This document shows positions 13,101 to 23,164 of a DNA stretch of 64,000 nt, one piece after another. The stretch is from NCBI GenBank assembly GCA_018697195.1, contig CM031864.1, forward strand, positions 16,734,371 to 16,798,370, written 5' to 3'. This DNA is from Certhia americana. Its lineage: Eukaryota > Chordata > Aves > Passeriformes > Certhiidae. The notes under the pieces were generated by a model, which was not told the DNA's origin, did not search any database, and was given only the letters and a program-made list of their open reading frames with translations. How positions within the stretch are numbered: the first letter of the stretch is position 1; every line of letters starts with the position of its first letter. A program made the translations under genes and the position numbers.

Positions 13101-14300
13101 CTATACATCTTGAATAAATGATGGAGAAACTGGTTGAAGTTTACTTTCTGCTATCCAGGGGCCAGAGTTGCTTCTTGCTTCTTAAAATGTAGTCTATTTA
13201 ATCTCCTGTAGTGTAGGAAATTATGTTCAAAATCTCTGTGATCCTCTCTCCCTACTAAGTTATGCAAGTAGTGACAAGTATACACTGTAAGTCTTGAGAT
13301 TTTATCTTTAATGTGTGGCTACAGACTGTTGATCAAGAGAGCCTGGTAGAAAAACATTATTTTCAGGTGTGAAAAACCGTCACCTTTATCAAATAATTTC
13401 TCTTGCATCTCTCCCAAGGCATTGTACCCTATTTAAACTTGGGAGGTTAAGTTTGTAGCATTCATTATGACTGAAAATTTAGTTCACACAATCATGATGT
13501 TCCCTTTATTAAGTGTTACTGTTAAACAATATTAAAATAATGTGGTTGGCCTTTTGAAAGGTTCACAAGATATTTATTTCTTTGTCTTGTCTCTTAATTG
13601 CATATGCTTTTTAAGATTCTGAGATGCAAGTTAATGTTGCTGCTATATGCCTTGTTTGCCACTTATTATGTGATTTATCTATGCATACCTTACAATTTAC
13701 AGCTCTGCCTGATGTTTATAATTGAAATGCTTATGGGTAATGTAAATCTCTTTTGACAGAGCTGTGTCTTGCATATTTGGTAGTAGGTTTTCTTGAACCT
13801 CGAAACAAATCAGAAATAAATTCTGGGAGATAGCCTGGCAGGTTTACTGTACTTAGAAAAATACATTCTGTAAGAATCTTCACTGGTGCCATTATATGAA
13901 TTATTAGATAGAATAACAACAAATTTCAGAATCCATAGCAAGACTTATTCCTGTATCCAGATACCCCTACTAAAAATGTCTCCCTCACTCACTAGTCCTC
14001 TCCCAATCTGGTTAATTTTATTTAATACCTTCAGTTCCCGTTCATCACTACCCCTTGACAAATAATTAGTCTCCAGCCTTCAGAATAACTGTTCTTTTGT
14101 TAGTAATTTACAATATCCACTATCATGACCTGTACAGCTCTGGACAGGGTATTGATCTAAGCATGCTTCGTGCAAGCAGTGAGTCGAGAGTCCTGAAGGG
14201 GTCCTTCAGTGAAACTCTGGGGAAGCTCCTCATTCAATCCCAAGAGTGCAGGACTCTTGATGCACATAGAATATGTGTGTAATATGGAATGCTTTCCTAC
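10143..14300. other. Noncoding, no gene recognised
   Basis: Open frames up to 97 codons occur on both strands around 11050-11590 but overlap one another and show no domain. The stretch includes a poly(A) run at 12642-12661. I see no transposon boundary until the LTR that starts at 14306. Confidence 0.65.
12642..12661. repeat. Poly(A) run, 20 bases
   Basis: A 20-base uninterrupted A tract. It could be a retrotransposon tail, but the upstream sequence matches no family I recognise, and no polyadenylation signal sits at the expected distance. It is probably an expanded simple repeat. Confidence 0.9.
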
Positions 14301-15080
14301 CACCCTGTCATGGTTTGCATGACAGGTGTCTGCTAAGGAAGGCAGCAGCCTCCCTTGGAATGGAGAATTTAAACTCCCTCCCTCCCAATTATCATAACTT
14401 TTGAAATTCAGGGGCTCTCAGACGAAGATATGGGAAAAGGAGTAACAGTTCTTTATTATGGGAACTAAAATAAACAATAAACCCAAACCACATGCAGTAA
14501 GACAAACAAATAAATAAACAAAACCCATTGACAGAGTCGGGATCCAACCTGACACCCTGTGGGTCAGGGTGTTGGTGGCGGTGCCATTCCATGGTGGCTG
14601 CAGTCCTAGTGGCAGATGTGGCTCTGTTGAAGTGATGCTCCTGTAGAAAGAGTGGAGTTCTTTCACTGAAGGTCCAGTGGTGATAGATGGGCGTGATCTT
14701 CCTCTGGGAATCCAGTGGAAAAGGCTACTTGGAGTTCCAACTCCCAGATTTTTATCCAGGTAGGAATACTTGGCTTCACCTCCTGGCTGGAGCATTTCCC
14801 AGTGGGATGATGGAATTCTATCAGTGAGACTCAATGGCCCATTAGCAGAAGATTTTTCCCTGGAGGGAGGCTGGGTTGTGGAAGAGATAAGAAAACTGCC
14901 CTAGCAGATTTACTGACAGTTGGCCATTGACAGACAATTACACACACACCCACACCCACACCCACACCCACACACACACACACACATACACCCACACACC
15001 CCCACACACCCATCAGATCATCAGATGGTGATAGAATACACAGTTTTCGTTACAGTTTGCACTGCAACCCATGACCACCC
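14301..15080 (-). mobile_element. Solo LTR, passerine endogenous-retrovirus type
   Basis: The element spans about 14306-15075 and is flanked by the direct repeat CACCC at 14301-14305 and 15076-15080, a 5-bp target-site duplication. Its left end reads TGTCATGG and its right end CCATGAC, forming short inverted termini; the final A of a canonical CA end appears lost or shared with the duplication. Transcription orientation is minus. On that strand a TATA-like GGATAAAAA (plus 14749-14756) precedes an AATAAA polyadenylation signal (plus 14453-14458), giving the expected U3-R order. I recognise the sequence as a common passerine LTR, and a 5-bp duplication fits an ERVL-like family. No gag, pol or env sequence adjoins it, so it is a solo LTR left by recombination. 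A minus-strand open frame at 14418-14834 (138 codons) is part of the LTR and not a gene. Confidence 0.85.
14939..15010. repeat. (CA)n / (CCCACA)n microsatellite inside the LTR
   Basis: A pyrimidine-purine repeat of CACACA and CCCACA units near the U3 end of the solo LTR. It probably expanded after insertion. It creates spurious open frames rich in His-Pro or Gly-Val on the two strands. Confidence 0.95.
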
Positions 15081-15242
15081 ATTGCCAAAGCGGTGGCAGC
15101 ACTTCAGGAGCTTTGGAAGGTGCCAGGATTTTTACTAGAAGAAGGCAGGTTCCTGTGCATCCATGCACCCTTGTCATGGTGGACAGTGGTTAAGGTGCTG
15201 TGACTTCCCAGAAAGACACATGCTCTTGGGTACACAGGCACT

Positions 15243-15392
15243 CCAGCCTCACCAGTGTGACTGTCAGCCCCTTTGGGATCCCAGCCTCACCAGTGTGACT
15301 GTCGGCCCCTTTGNNNNNNNNNNGTGACTGTCGGCCCCTTTGGGATCCCAGCCTCACCAGTGTGACTGTCAGCCCCTTTGGGATCCCAGCCT
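15243..15392. repeat. 38-bp tandem repeat, at least 4 copies
   Basis: The unit begins CCAGCCTCACCAGTGTGACT and continues GTCAGCCCCTTTGGGAT. Unit starts are at 15243 and 15281 before the gap and 15348 after it, and a final degenerating copy starts at 15386. One position varies between GTCAGC and GTCGGC. The array sits inside the probable second LTR, so it is likely an expansion within the LTR leader. Confidence 0.95.
15314..15323. other. Assembly gap (10 N)
   Basis: Ten unknown bases lie inside the 38-bp tandem array. As with the other gap in the window, the true copy number is probably collapsed and the gap length is a placeholder. Confidence 0.99.
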
Positions 15393-15730
15393 CCTGGGTG
15401 ATGCAGAGGCAGGAGGAAGGGCTCCTATAGGATTTTGCACAGAGTCCTTACTAGGCCTTGCTACAAAGGGCCCAATGGACAGATAAACCCCAGAGGGCAG
15501 GTGGAGCTGGGATTATATAGGGAAGGCAGGGGCAGGGCAAGGGGGAAGGGCCAATGGGGTACAAATAATCTACATATGAAAGCAGGGCATGCTGGGTAGT
15601 GGCCCTAACATTAAGGCTAGCCCACCTAAGGGTTTTCCCTTCCAGGGAGCATTCTAGGCTCTTTGTCTTTAAACCTCACCCCTCCATGGGAGTGCAGACA
15701 ATTCCTGGGTTGAGGTCTTGCTGCCCTTCA

Positions 15731-18700
15731 TATTTTGCTAACCAGCAAAACTGATAGATTCATATAGAAAATTGTCTCAGTATCTGTCCAAAACAGGATA
15801 ACTGAAAGTGTATTCAGAAACATTGTTCCACCCTCTTGCTAGGGGTGAGTAAGCTCTGTATTGCCTCTCACTGTTGGATGCAGCTATGGGGCCCAGTGCA
15901 GTCCTGAATTATCATCAGACAGACATTTGTTACTTGTGCAAGATCACTTACTTGGACTGAAAATCTTCCCAAAACACCATGTTCATTGTGCAAATTGTGT
16001 TGTTCTCTCCAACCAGCCAGGAAATAAGCTGGGCAACAGTCCAAGCAGGCACCATAACTCTGCTTTTGGGAGGTAGCTTCTACATTTTGAAGGCAGTTGG
16101 TTAATTATTATTCATTTTCTTTCTGCATGCTGGTCCTTTTCAAGACTGAGATATCAAGGCTCACATGTTCAGAGGCCCTGACATCAGTAAGAGCTTCACT
16201 TCTGGCCACAGAGTCTTTTCAGCAGAGTAATCAAAATTAAAAAAACCAAACCTGTAGGATGTGAGAATCAGATCTTTCTGTGGAAAAAGAGAAGGCCTCT
16301 AACACTGACTCCTCCACTCCATTGGCCACAAAGCTTATTTTGGATAGGGAAATGGAGATGTTGCTGAGTTCTTTTAATAGAAGTGGGAGCATCAAAAGGC
16401 GTTTTTGTTTGGTTGGGTTTTTTTGAAGATTATCAAGTGCTTAGAGGAGAAGCAGACAGTCGACAACATCAAAACCTGGTGTGATTCTCCTGAAAGGCAC
16501 TCTGATGTGCTGGAAATGCCACATCTCCATTCCTGGGACCCAGCGTAATTATCTGGGGAAAACAGAGTGATTTCCTAACTATTGACTTCCTGTGGGTCTA
16601 GGTCAATGTGGCCTGATGGTTTTCAGCAAAGGGCTCCCAGTAGTCTTTAAAAACTGACAAATAATAGAGCTGTTTGTTGCAGCTTGTGAGCCAGGAGAGT
16701 GTGGGACATCAGCTGCCATGGAAGGAAGGTGATATTACAGGGAGAGGAAATAGACTCTCCTTTGCTTGCAGGACTTCTCTGCTGAGCTATGACAGCTATG
16801 GCAAAACCATTTACTGCCATCAAGAGGCAGCTATGAGAGAAGAATATGAAATATGGTCTTTCTCATCCAGGAAACATCCAGTGTTTCCCAATGACCAATA
16901 TATTATTTTCACCCTGTCCAGCACTATGGAAGGGTTCATCAGGGATCTGCCTTTCTCTGCTCTGAATAACTTAAGTCAGGCTGCAGCCTGTGAAATAATT
17001 GAGTGGACCAGAATTTACAGCTCTAGGTGGAGTTTCTTCTTTTTGTTGGGTTTGTGAGTCATGACAATAGGAGCATGATGCAAAATGTACATGCTCATTT
17101 CTTTATCATTTTTCATTTTCATTCTCTTTCATGACTCAGATCAGCTCTAGCATGGTCCAGCTCTCTTAGGCAAGAGTTTCTACAATGATTAGGTATCATC
17201 TTTAAAAATTAGAGCAACAGACAAATCATGTGAGCCATGATGCTCTTTCATTTTTTACTCTGATCTTCATATAGTAAGTCCCGCATGACTTTCAGAGAAG
17301 CCTGTCTTGTTTAATGTGGACTTTGTTGGGCTGTAATTTATTTTACTTAATTATTTATGGCTACATTATGTATATTAGCTGCACTTGTCTAAATAACAAG
17401 GGTTGCAATGGAAGACTGCCTGCTCAGTTGATTAATTCCTGTTACTTTCTGCATTTCTTAAGGTGATTTTGTGATGACTTTAGATTGCTTTTTGTTGTTC
17501 CTGGGCTTATGTCTAACAAGAACACTCTGAGACAATCCAGAGTTAGAATAGGCACCAGGAGAACTTAAATGGACACATAAGATTGGATCTGTTTTGCACT
17601 TAAAGATTATTTCAGAAGTATAGGGAAATGTTTGAGAGCTGAATGAATAAACGTTAACTCCAATCTAATTTTTGTTTTAGTTAAGAGTGCATTTAAATCA
17701 AGAGCTCATTTTATTTCTTACAATTTTGAGACTTCTCCTTTTTGTTTTTTATACTATATTTCATTCATGAAAATAAGAGAGTGTACCACATAATAAATGG
17801 AAACTTACCCAGAAAAAAAAAAATAGATTGAAGGATTGGTTTCTGATCTGACACAATCTTTTGTCTGCTTTTTACTGCTTGCTAACAGCTTGCAGCCATG
17901 GCAGGCAGCTAGCAGACCAAGTGCAGATTAACAATTTTAATATTTATTGATAGGAAAACACCCTGAGCACACTTTTAATATGGGCTCCTTGGCCATAAGG
18001 GCATCAATGGCTCTATAAAATGTAAATAGATTCTTAATTACCTCAAGTGCCCCTTCTGCCCAAGTGGCTCTTTCACATGAAATACGTCTCACTGGTAATG
18101 AGCACAAATATTGCTAATGGACTGTCAAGGGCATATTGTGTAATCTTTTCTTCTTGGGTGCCACACTGGCACTGTGTAGGGTTTGCTGCTTCTTCGATTC
18201 AGGGAAGGTCTCAGCTTGGCTTTTTTCCACAGTAAGGGAGCTCTTGCTAAATGAGGACTTCCACAATCTGACCCTGACTGTCCCTGTACTTCTTACAATC
18301 TGTTTTAGGCCGCTAATAAGAAAGAGACAAAGAGTAAGTCAGTAAGAGGAGACAAAAGTACTTTGCAATGTGTTATAACTTTTGGGTTTGTTTTTTTCCC
18401 CAAAGGAAATACTTCCCCAGAAATTCCCAGGAACAAGGTCCACTTCTGTTTTTTAGCCTGTCTTAGAAGTATCATCCCACACTTCTTCATGGTCGGAGTT
18501 CATCCATTCAGTTCTTACACTTTAAGGTGTATGTTACATCTTGAAAACTTCTAGTATGAGAACTCAAACTCTGAGGGAGGAAATTGCTGGATTTTGCTTA
18601 TGATGGGCATATAACCATGAAAGCTGTAAGGAGTGAGAAATGGAATTTCCAAGTTTTTTCAAAATAATGGGAATCAGCTTACAGGCTGTAGAGTAAAAGA

Positions 18701-21700
18701 TGTATAATTTAATGGGCAGAGAAAAGAAAAGGGCCATCGTGCGTATTTTGAGAGTTGCAGATGGAGAGAAATTGGTAAAAAAAAAGTTGTCTACCCCACA
18801 CTGCTGCACATTGACTTAGAAACCGCGTGCTGACATTTGAGAGTTGTGCATGGCTTTTTTGAAAACCTGTGTGAGGGCAGATGATAAAAAGCTCTGAAAC
18901 CTGCTGCTTCTTGAAAGACAGATTCTGGCTCGGCTCTGCTGCATTGCTGCCTGCAAAAGTAAGCCATATGATTCTATGTCTTGTTGCCTTAGACTAAAGA
19001 AAGAATGGATAATTGTAGGCTTGGAATGGGAAGGATGCATCTGACTGAACAGTAATATCTCTGGGACAGCCTCCAGCTGGGGTATCAAGGGCAAGCAGAG
19101 TTAATGTATTTAAGGTGCAGCTTCAGTTCTTTGATAGGGATTGTGTGATGACTACAACACGGTTCACTCACCCAGAAAGGTCTTTGTAGTCTCCTGTTTA
19201 TTTATAAAGCAAGCACACTGTTACTACCAGTAGCTGTGGGAAGATGCAGTCTTTAGCTGTGAAAACTGCAACTGGTGCAACCACAGGTAGGATGGAAATG
19301 TTGACGGGTAAGTGAAAACTGTGCATGCTTCTGCCAAGGGTTGGAGAGGACCTGAAAACATGAAGGTGCCTGGGCCTCATTCACTCCTTCTGACACACCT
19401 TAATGTCCTCTGTACACTACGTGCTTTATCAGAAGGATGCAGCTTTTAATCAAAGAGTGCCTGCTTCTCCATTTTTATTCCTTGCTGAAAAATCAAACAG
19501 CTATGTGGAATGTGGGCAAAGAAGGATAAGTTGATATATGAGAGTAATTTGGTCACGACTCTTTAAGCAGTTTTTCTGATCCTTTCTTTCATCCTCAAGA
19601 AGTGGATTATCATGAGAGAAGTCACTTTATTTTATCATTATCTTACAATGACACTTTTAATAGTGAGGATTATGTCACCCTGTAGATTATGTTAGCCTAA
19701 ACAGTGGCCTTGGGCTCCCTTGTTGTGGTCTCTTTTTTCTGTGGCAGAGATGCTGTGCAGAATTTCTTCTGGGGTTTCTTGGATGTGACCAGGCGACGCT
19801 GCTGCAGCCGTGGCACTGAATGTCCATAGATGACTGTGAGTGTAGAAAAATTTGAAGGCAAAGAGAAAAGATGCAAGGTAGGAAAACCAGGAAAAACTGG
19901 GGCAGAAAGGCAACTGATCTAGAGAACTTGCTGAGTTCCTTTGGAGGAGATTGCATCCAATTGTGGAGAACATAAAGTATTTCAGAGAGGGAGTAGATTT
20001 AATCTTTTTGTTCCTGTATTATAATCAGATATGTATCTCATTTAATCTTCCCTCTTCTTCCCCTCTCTGCAGATATATAAACTTGGTAGTAGGAAGTTCA
20101 TCATGCTTCACAAAATTAGCACATCTGTAATTTATATGCCTTTTAACTTCTAGTTGCATTTCATAATAGAAGAGCTGAGGTTCCCAGAAAATCATTTATG
20201 GTACCAGAAAGCTGTGGGAGAAGATTGCTTACTTCGTAATTCAGTGTGACCCAAAGAAGTGAGAGAAATAACTCAGGGCTAAGTTGTTTCCTCTGGAGTG
20301 TTTTATACTGGAGTGGCCCACAGCAATAAGTGCTTAAGTGGCATAAGGGAATAGAGGAAGAGTATATAACCAGAGATGATATCTTTTCTAATAGCATTTT
20401 TAAGAATTAACGAATATGACTTAGAAAATAGGATAACTGAAGCACAATGAGCTAGAAAAGGAGCTTTTTCATTAGGGGACAGACTAATGAAAGACTAAAG
20501 TTCTCAGTCATGAGTTTTAGTTAGGAATGACTTTTTTTCTCAAACAAGCCTCTTCCATCCCTCTCATAAGCTTGGAAACAGTCCCTTTGTAATGTTTGAT
20601 GTGGATATATAGTATTCTGAGTTTTGGGGTTTTTTTTTAATAAGACAGTAATGTAATGAACATCTAGCAAAACTGTATGGAGCAATTATCTCCCCTTGGA
20701 TTATGAATCTTGAGAAAGCATAAAGCAGTTCAAGGCTCTGTGTATCTGGTGGTATCATGTAAAATACCTGGAGGAACATTTGTGTTGTTACACAAATTCA
20801 TTTTCCTAAACATAGAGAAATTTCTATAACAATTTTGGAAATGTGCATTAACACGTAGAATCATTGTTGTAGGAACACTTGATCTGTTGATTTTGCTTCC
20901 ATGGTGGACTCTTTACAGTCTGTATCATTTCCACTCCACTTCACTGATGGTGGAAAAGCTTTTTTCATGGTTTATTTAGCAGAAAGTCATTTTGATTAGC
21001 AAGATGAGTAATACTTTACAGCTGTTTGCAATTACTGCATCTGTTCTATCAGTGGATTCAAATATCGGAGGCTATATTGACAGAAATGTGAAATGCAATA
21101 GAAATGGGTACAAGAGGGGACACACGGACACACATGGGTCTAGTCATGTAAAGAGAAATCAAACAGCATGTTAGTCTCAAATCTGTGCCACAAACTCAGA
21201 GCTGGAGTTAATACGTTTGAAAAGCAGGATTTCTTGTTTGCAGGTGTAGAGGTTTAGTAGAGGCTTTATCTCAGAAAGGCTGATGTAAAAGCTGTGCACT
21301 AATTTTGCTCTGCTGAAATACAGAAGAAGTTTTGCCCTTCTCTCCAAAAGACACCAAGGCTGGAGTCCACACAGATGGGAAAAGCAAAACAAAGTCTCTG
21401 AGAACATCTGGAGACTATGTACAGCCTATAAATACAAAACAGCCTGCAATCTTAAGGGAAAAGTTTTTTAATGCTCCTGATTTTACTCTTCCAAATACAC
21501 AGCTCTATTCTGTGTTCTATATTCTCAGGAAGAGCTTGGTTTATTTCAAAACTTCTGGTAAATTCTTGTCTTATAGTTTCCCAAGTAAATACTTTATCAT
21601 TCCATATTCCACATTGGTGAGAGTTTCACACACAAAAGAAGCAAGGAGTTATTATGAAAGCTAGATGAAATAAAACCCCTGTCAAGATCTACCACTGTGG

Positions 21701-21965
21701 GGTGTATCTTTCATTTACTTGAAAAGGGGGAATGTTTTTATGTCTGGGCCATGATATGATTACAAATAGCTCAGAAATTGTTACAGAAAAAATTTAATGG
21801 CAGACTGGTACTCCAACATCACTGTTTTCTCATGGGCAACATAACATTTCTTCCCTGACTTTAATGTTTGTGTTTCTTTACATTCCACAGGTTACTTGTT
21901 AAAAGGTTACATTTAGGTCCAAGACTCTTCAAAAATTATTTGTAAACAACTTTCTAGAGAGTAGC
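15731..21965. other. Noncoding, no gene recognised
   Basis: Unique-looking DNA. The largest open frame, 16674-17057 on the plus strand (127 codons), has no domain, signal peptide or membrane pattern I can name and is most likely chance. Other frames here are under 115 codons and overlap frames on the other strand. Around 17300-17500 the sequence is AT-rich with several TTAATT-type homeodomain-like sites but no further support. A short A run (17813-17822) and T runs are present. No transposon was identified. Confidence 0.6.
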
Positions 21966-22742
21966 ATGGTCCCACCCAGAGGGTCATGGTCAATGGCTTA
22001 GAGTCCTGATGGACACCAGTGACAAGTGATGTCCCTCAGGAGTCAGGACTGGCACCAGGGTTATTTAATATCTTCACTAATGACATAGAGAGTGGGACCA
22101 CGTGTCCCCTCCAGGAATTCACACATGACACCAAGCTGAATGGTGCTGATGACACACCTGAAGGATGGGGTGATATCCAGAAGGACCTGGACAAGCTTGA
22201 GAGATGGGTGCATGGGAATCTCACCTGGCTTAACGAGAGCAAGTGTGAGGCTCTGAACCAGCTCCTGGTGACAGCACAGGGTGGGGGATGGATAGAGAGC
22301 AGCTCTGCTAAGGAGGATTCAAGGGTACTGGTGGATGGCAGGCTGGACACGACCCTGCAATGTACCCTGGGCTGCATCCAGAGCACTGTGGGCAGCAGGT
22401 GAGGCAGGAATTCTGCCCCTCTGCTCTGGTGAGACCCCACCTGGAGCACCACCTGCAGCTGTGGTGTCCCCAGCACAGGGAGGACATCAAGCTGGTAGAG
22501 TAAGTCCACAGGATACCACCAGGATAGTAAGAGGGCCAGAGCACCTCTCCTACAAGGAAAGGCTGAGAGAATTGGAATTGTTCAGCCTGGAAAAGAGGGG
22601 GGTGTGGGGTGACCAATTCCAGCCTTCCTGTATCTGAAGGAGGTCTACAGAAAAGATGGAGAGGGACTTTTTGCAAGAGCATGTAGTGACAGGACCAGGA
22701 GGAATGGTTTTAAACTGAAAGAGATTAGGTTTAGATTAGGTG
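21966..22742 (+). mobile_element. Truncated CR1-type LINE fragment
   Basis: The plus strand encodes the C-terminal half of a CR1 reverse transcriptase followed by CR1 3' sequence. From 22019 the translation has VPQESGLAPGLFNIFTNDIE, matching the conserved VPQGS..GP.LFNIFINDL region. Next comes FTHDTKL (22118-22138), where family members have FADDTKL, so the first catalytic aspartate of the pair is lost. Then follow DLDKLERWVHGNLTWLNESKC (the family's thumb region) and, from about 22540, the CR1 RLRELELFSLEKRG-like segment broken by stops. The element is 5'-truncated near 21966, as usual for CR1. It also lacks its usual last few hundred bases and the 8-bp tail repeat, ending near 22742. It is inactive. 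An antisense frame at 22036-22509 is a shadow. Confidence 0.9.
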
Positions 22743-23115
22743 CTTGGAAAAGTCACCTGTGATTTCAGGAACATTGTCTCTGCCTGACTGGATTTGTTGG
22801 TTACCACTTTAAGCAAAAATGAGGCATTGCTATGTATTCTGAACTGGAGGGGTTTTATTGAGATATATAAGAGCCATGAGACAAAAGGGAATAAAGAATA
22901 TGAAGTTTGACACTTGTGGTCAGTGGAGACTTTGCCCTGGGTATGACTGAGGTGTTTTTGCCCTGAGAGGCACTGGTCATGTGCAGCTCCCTCTCAGGTC
23001 AGCTGCCATCCCAAACTGTCTTCCTCTTTCTCCAGATTGCCAGCACACTCTCTCTCACCAAATACTATTTGGGTATATAAATGATGAATTTATTTCCTTT
23101 AGAGACCCTGGGGAG
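22743..23115. other. Unassigned segment between CR1 and poly(A)
   Basis: The sequence stops resembling CR1 after about 22742 and runs without a recognisable family to the poly(A) tract. It contains an AATAAA (near 22889), too far from the tract to be its signal, and two TATA-like sites (GATATATAA near 22861 and GGTATATAAA near 23072). It could be part of a second element that replaced the CR1 tail, or unique DNA exposed by a deletion. Confidence 0.45.

Positions 23116-23162
<47 letters not shown>
23116..23162 (+). repeat. Poly(A) tract, 47 bases
   Basis: An uninterrupted run of 47 A, by far the longest homopolymer in the window. It may be the tail of a retroposed sequence or a slippage product. 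No target-site duplication was recognised around it. Its exact length is likely unreliable. Confidence 0.95.

Positions 23163-23164
<2 letters not shown>

Larger units (their letters stand above)
15172..15730 (-). mobile_element. Probable second LTR, minus strand
   Basis: On the minus strand this stretch has promoter-like order: a TG start near 15730, an inverted CCAAT box (plus 15551-15555), a TATA box (TATATAA, plus 15513-15519), then a leader containing a degenerate AGTAAG instead of AATAAA, then the 38-bp tandem repeat. The sequence resembles a passerine ERVK-type LTR as I remember it. The downstream end is unclear: a TGTCATGG at 15172 may mark it, but I found no target-site duplication. 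It lies about 95 bp from the solo LTR and in the same orientation. No retroviral coding sequence is visible. Alternatives are a different repeat family or a tandemly amplified leader fragment. Confidence 0.5.

Noticed and set aside
14418..14834. 138-codon minus-strand open frame
   Set aside because: It lies wholly inside the solo LTR and crosses its promoter-like region; LTRs do not normally encode protein.
16674..17057. 127-codon plus-strand frame as a possible gene
   Set aside because: No recognisable domain, no splice or promoter context, and length within chance expectation for 64 kb in six frames.
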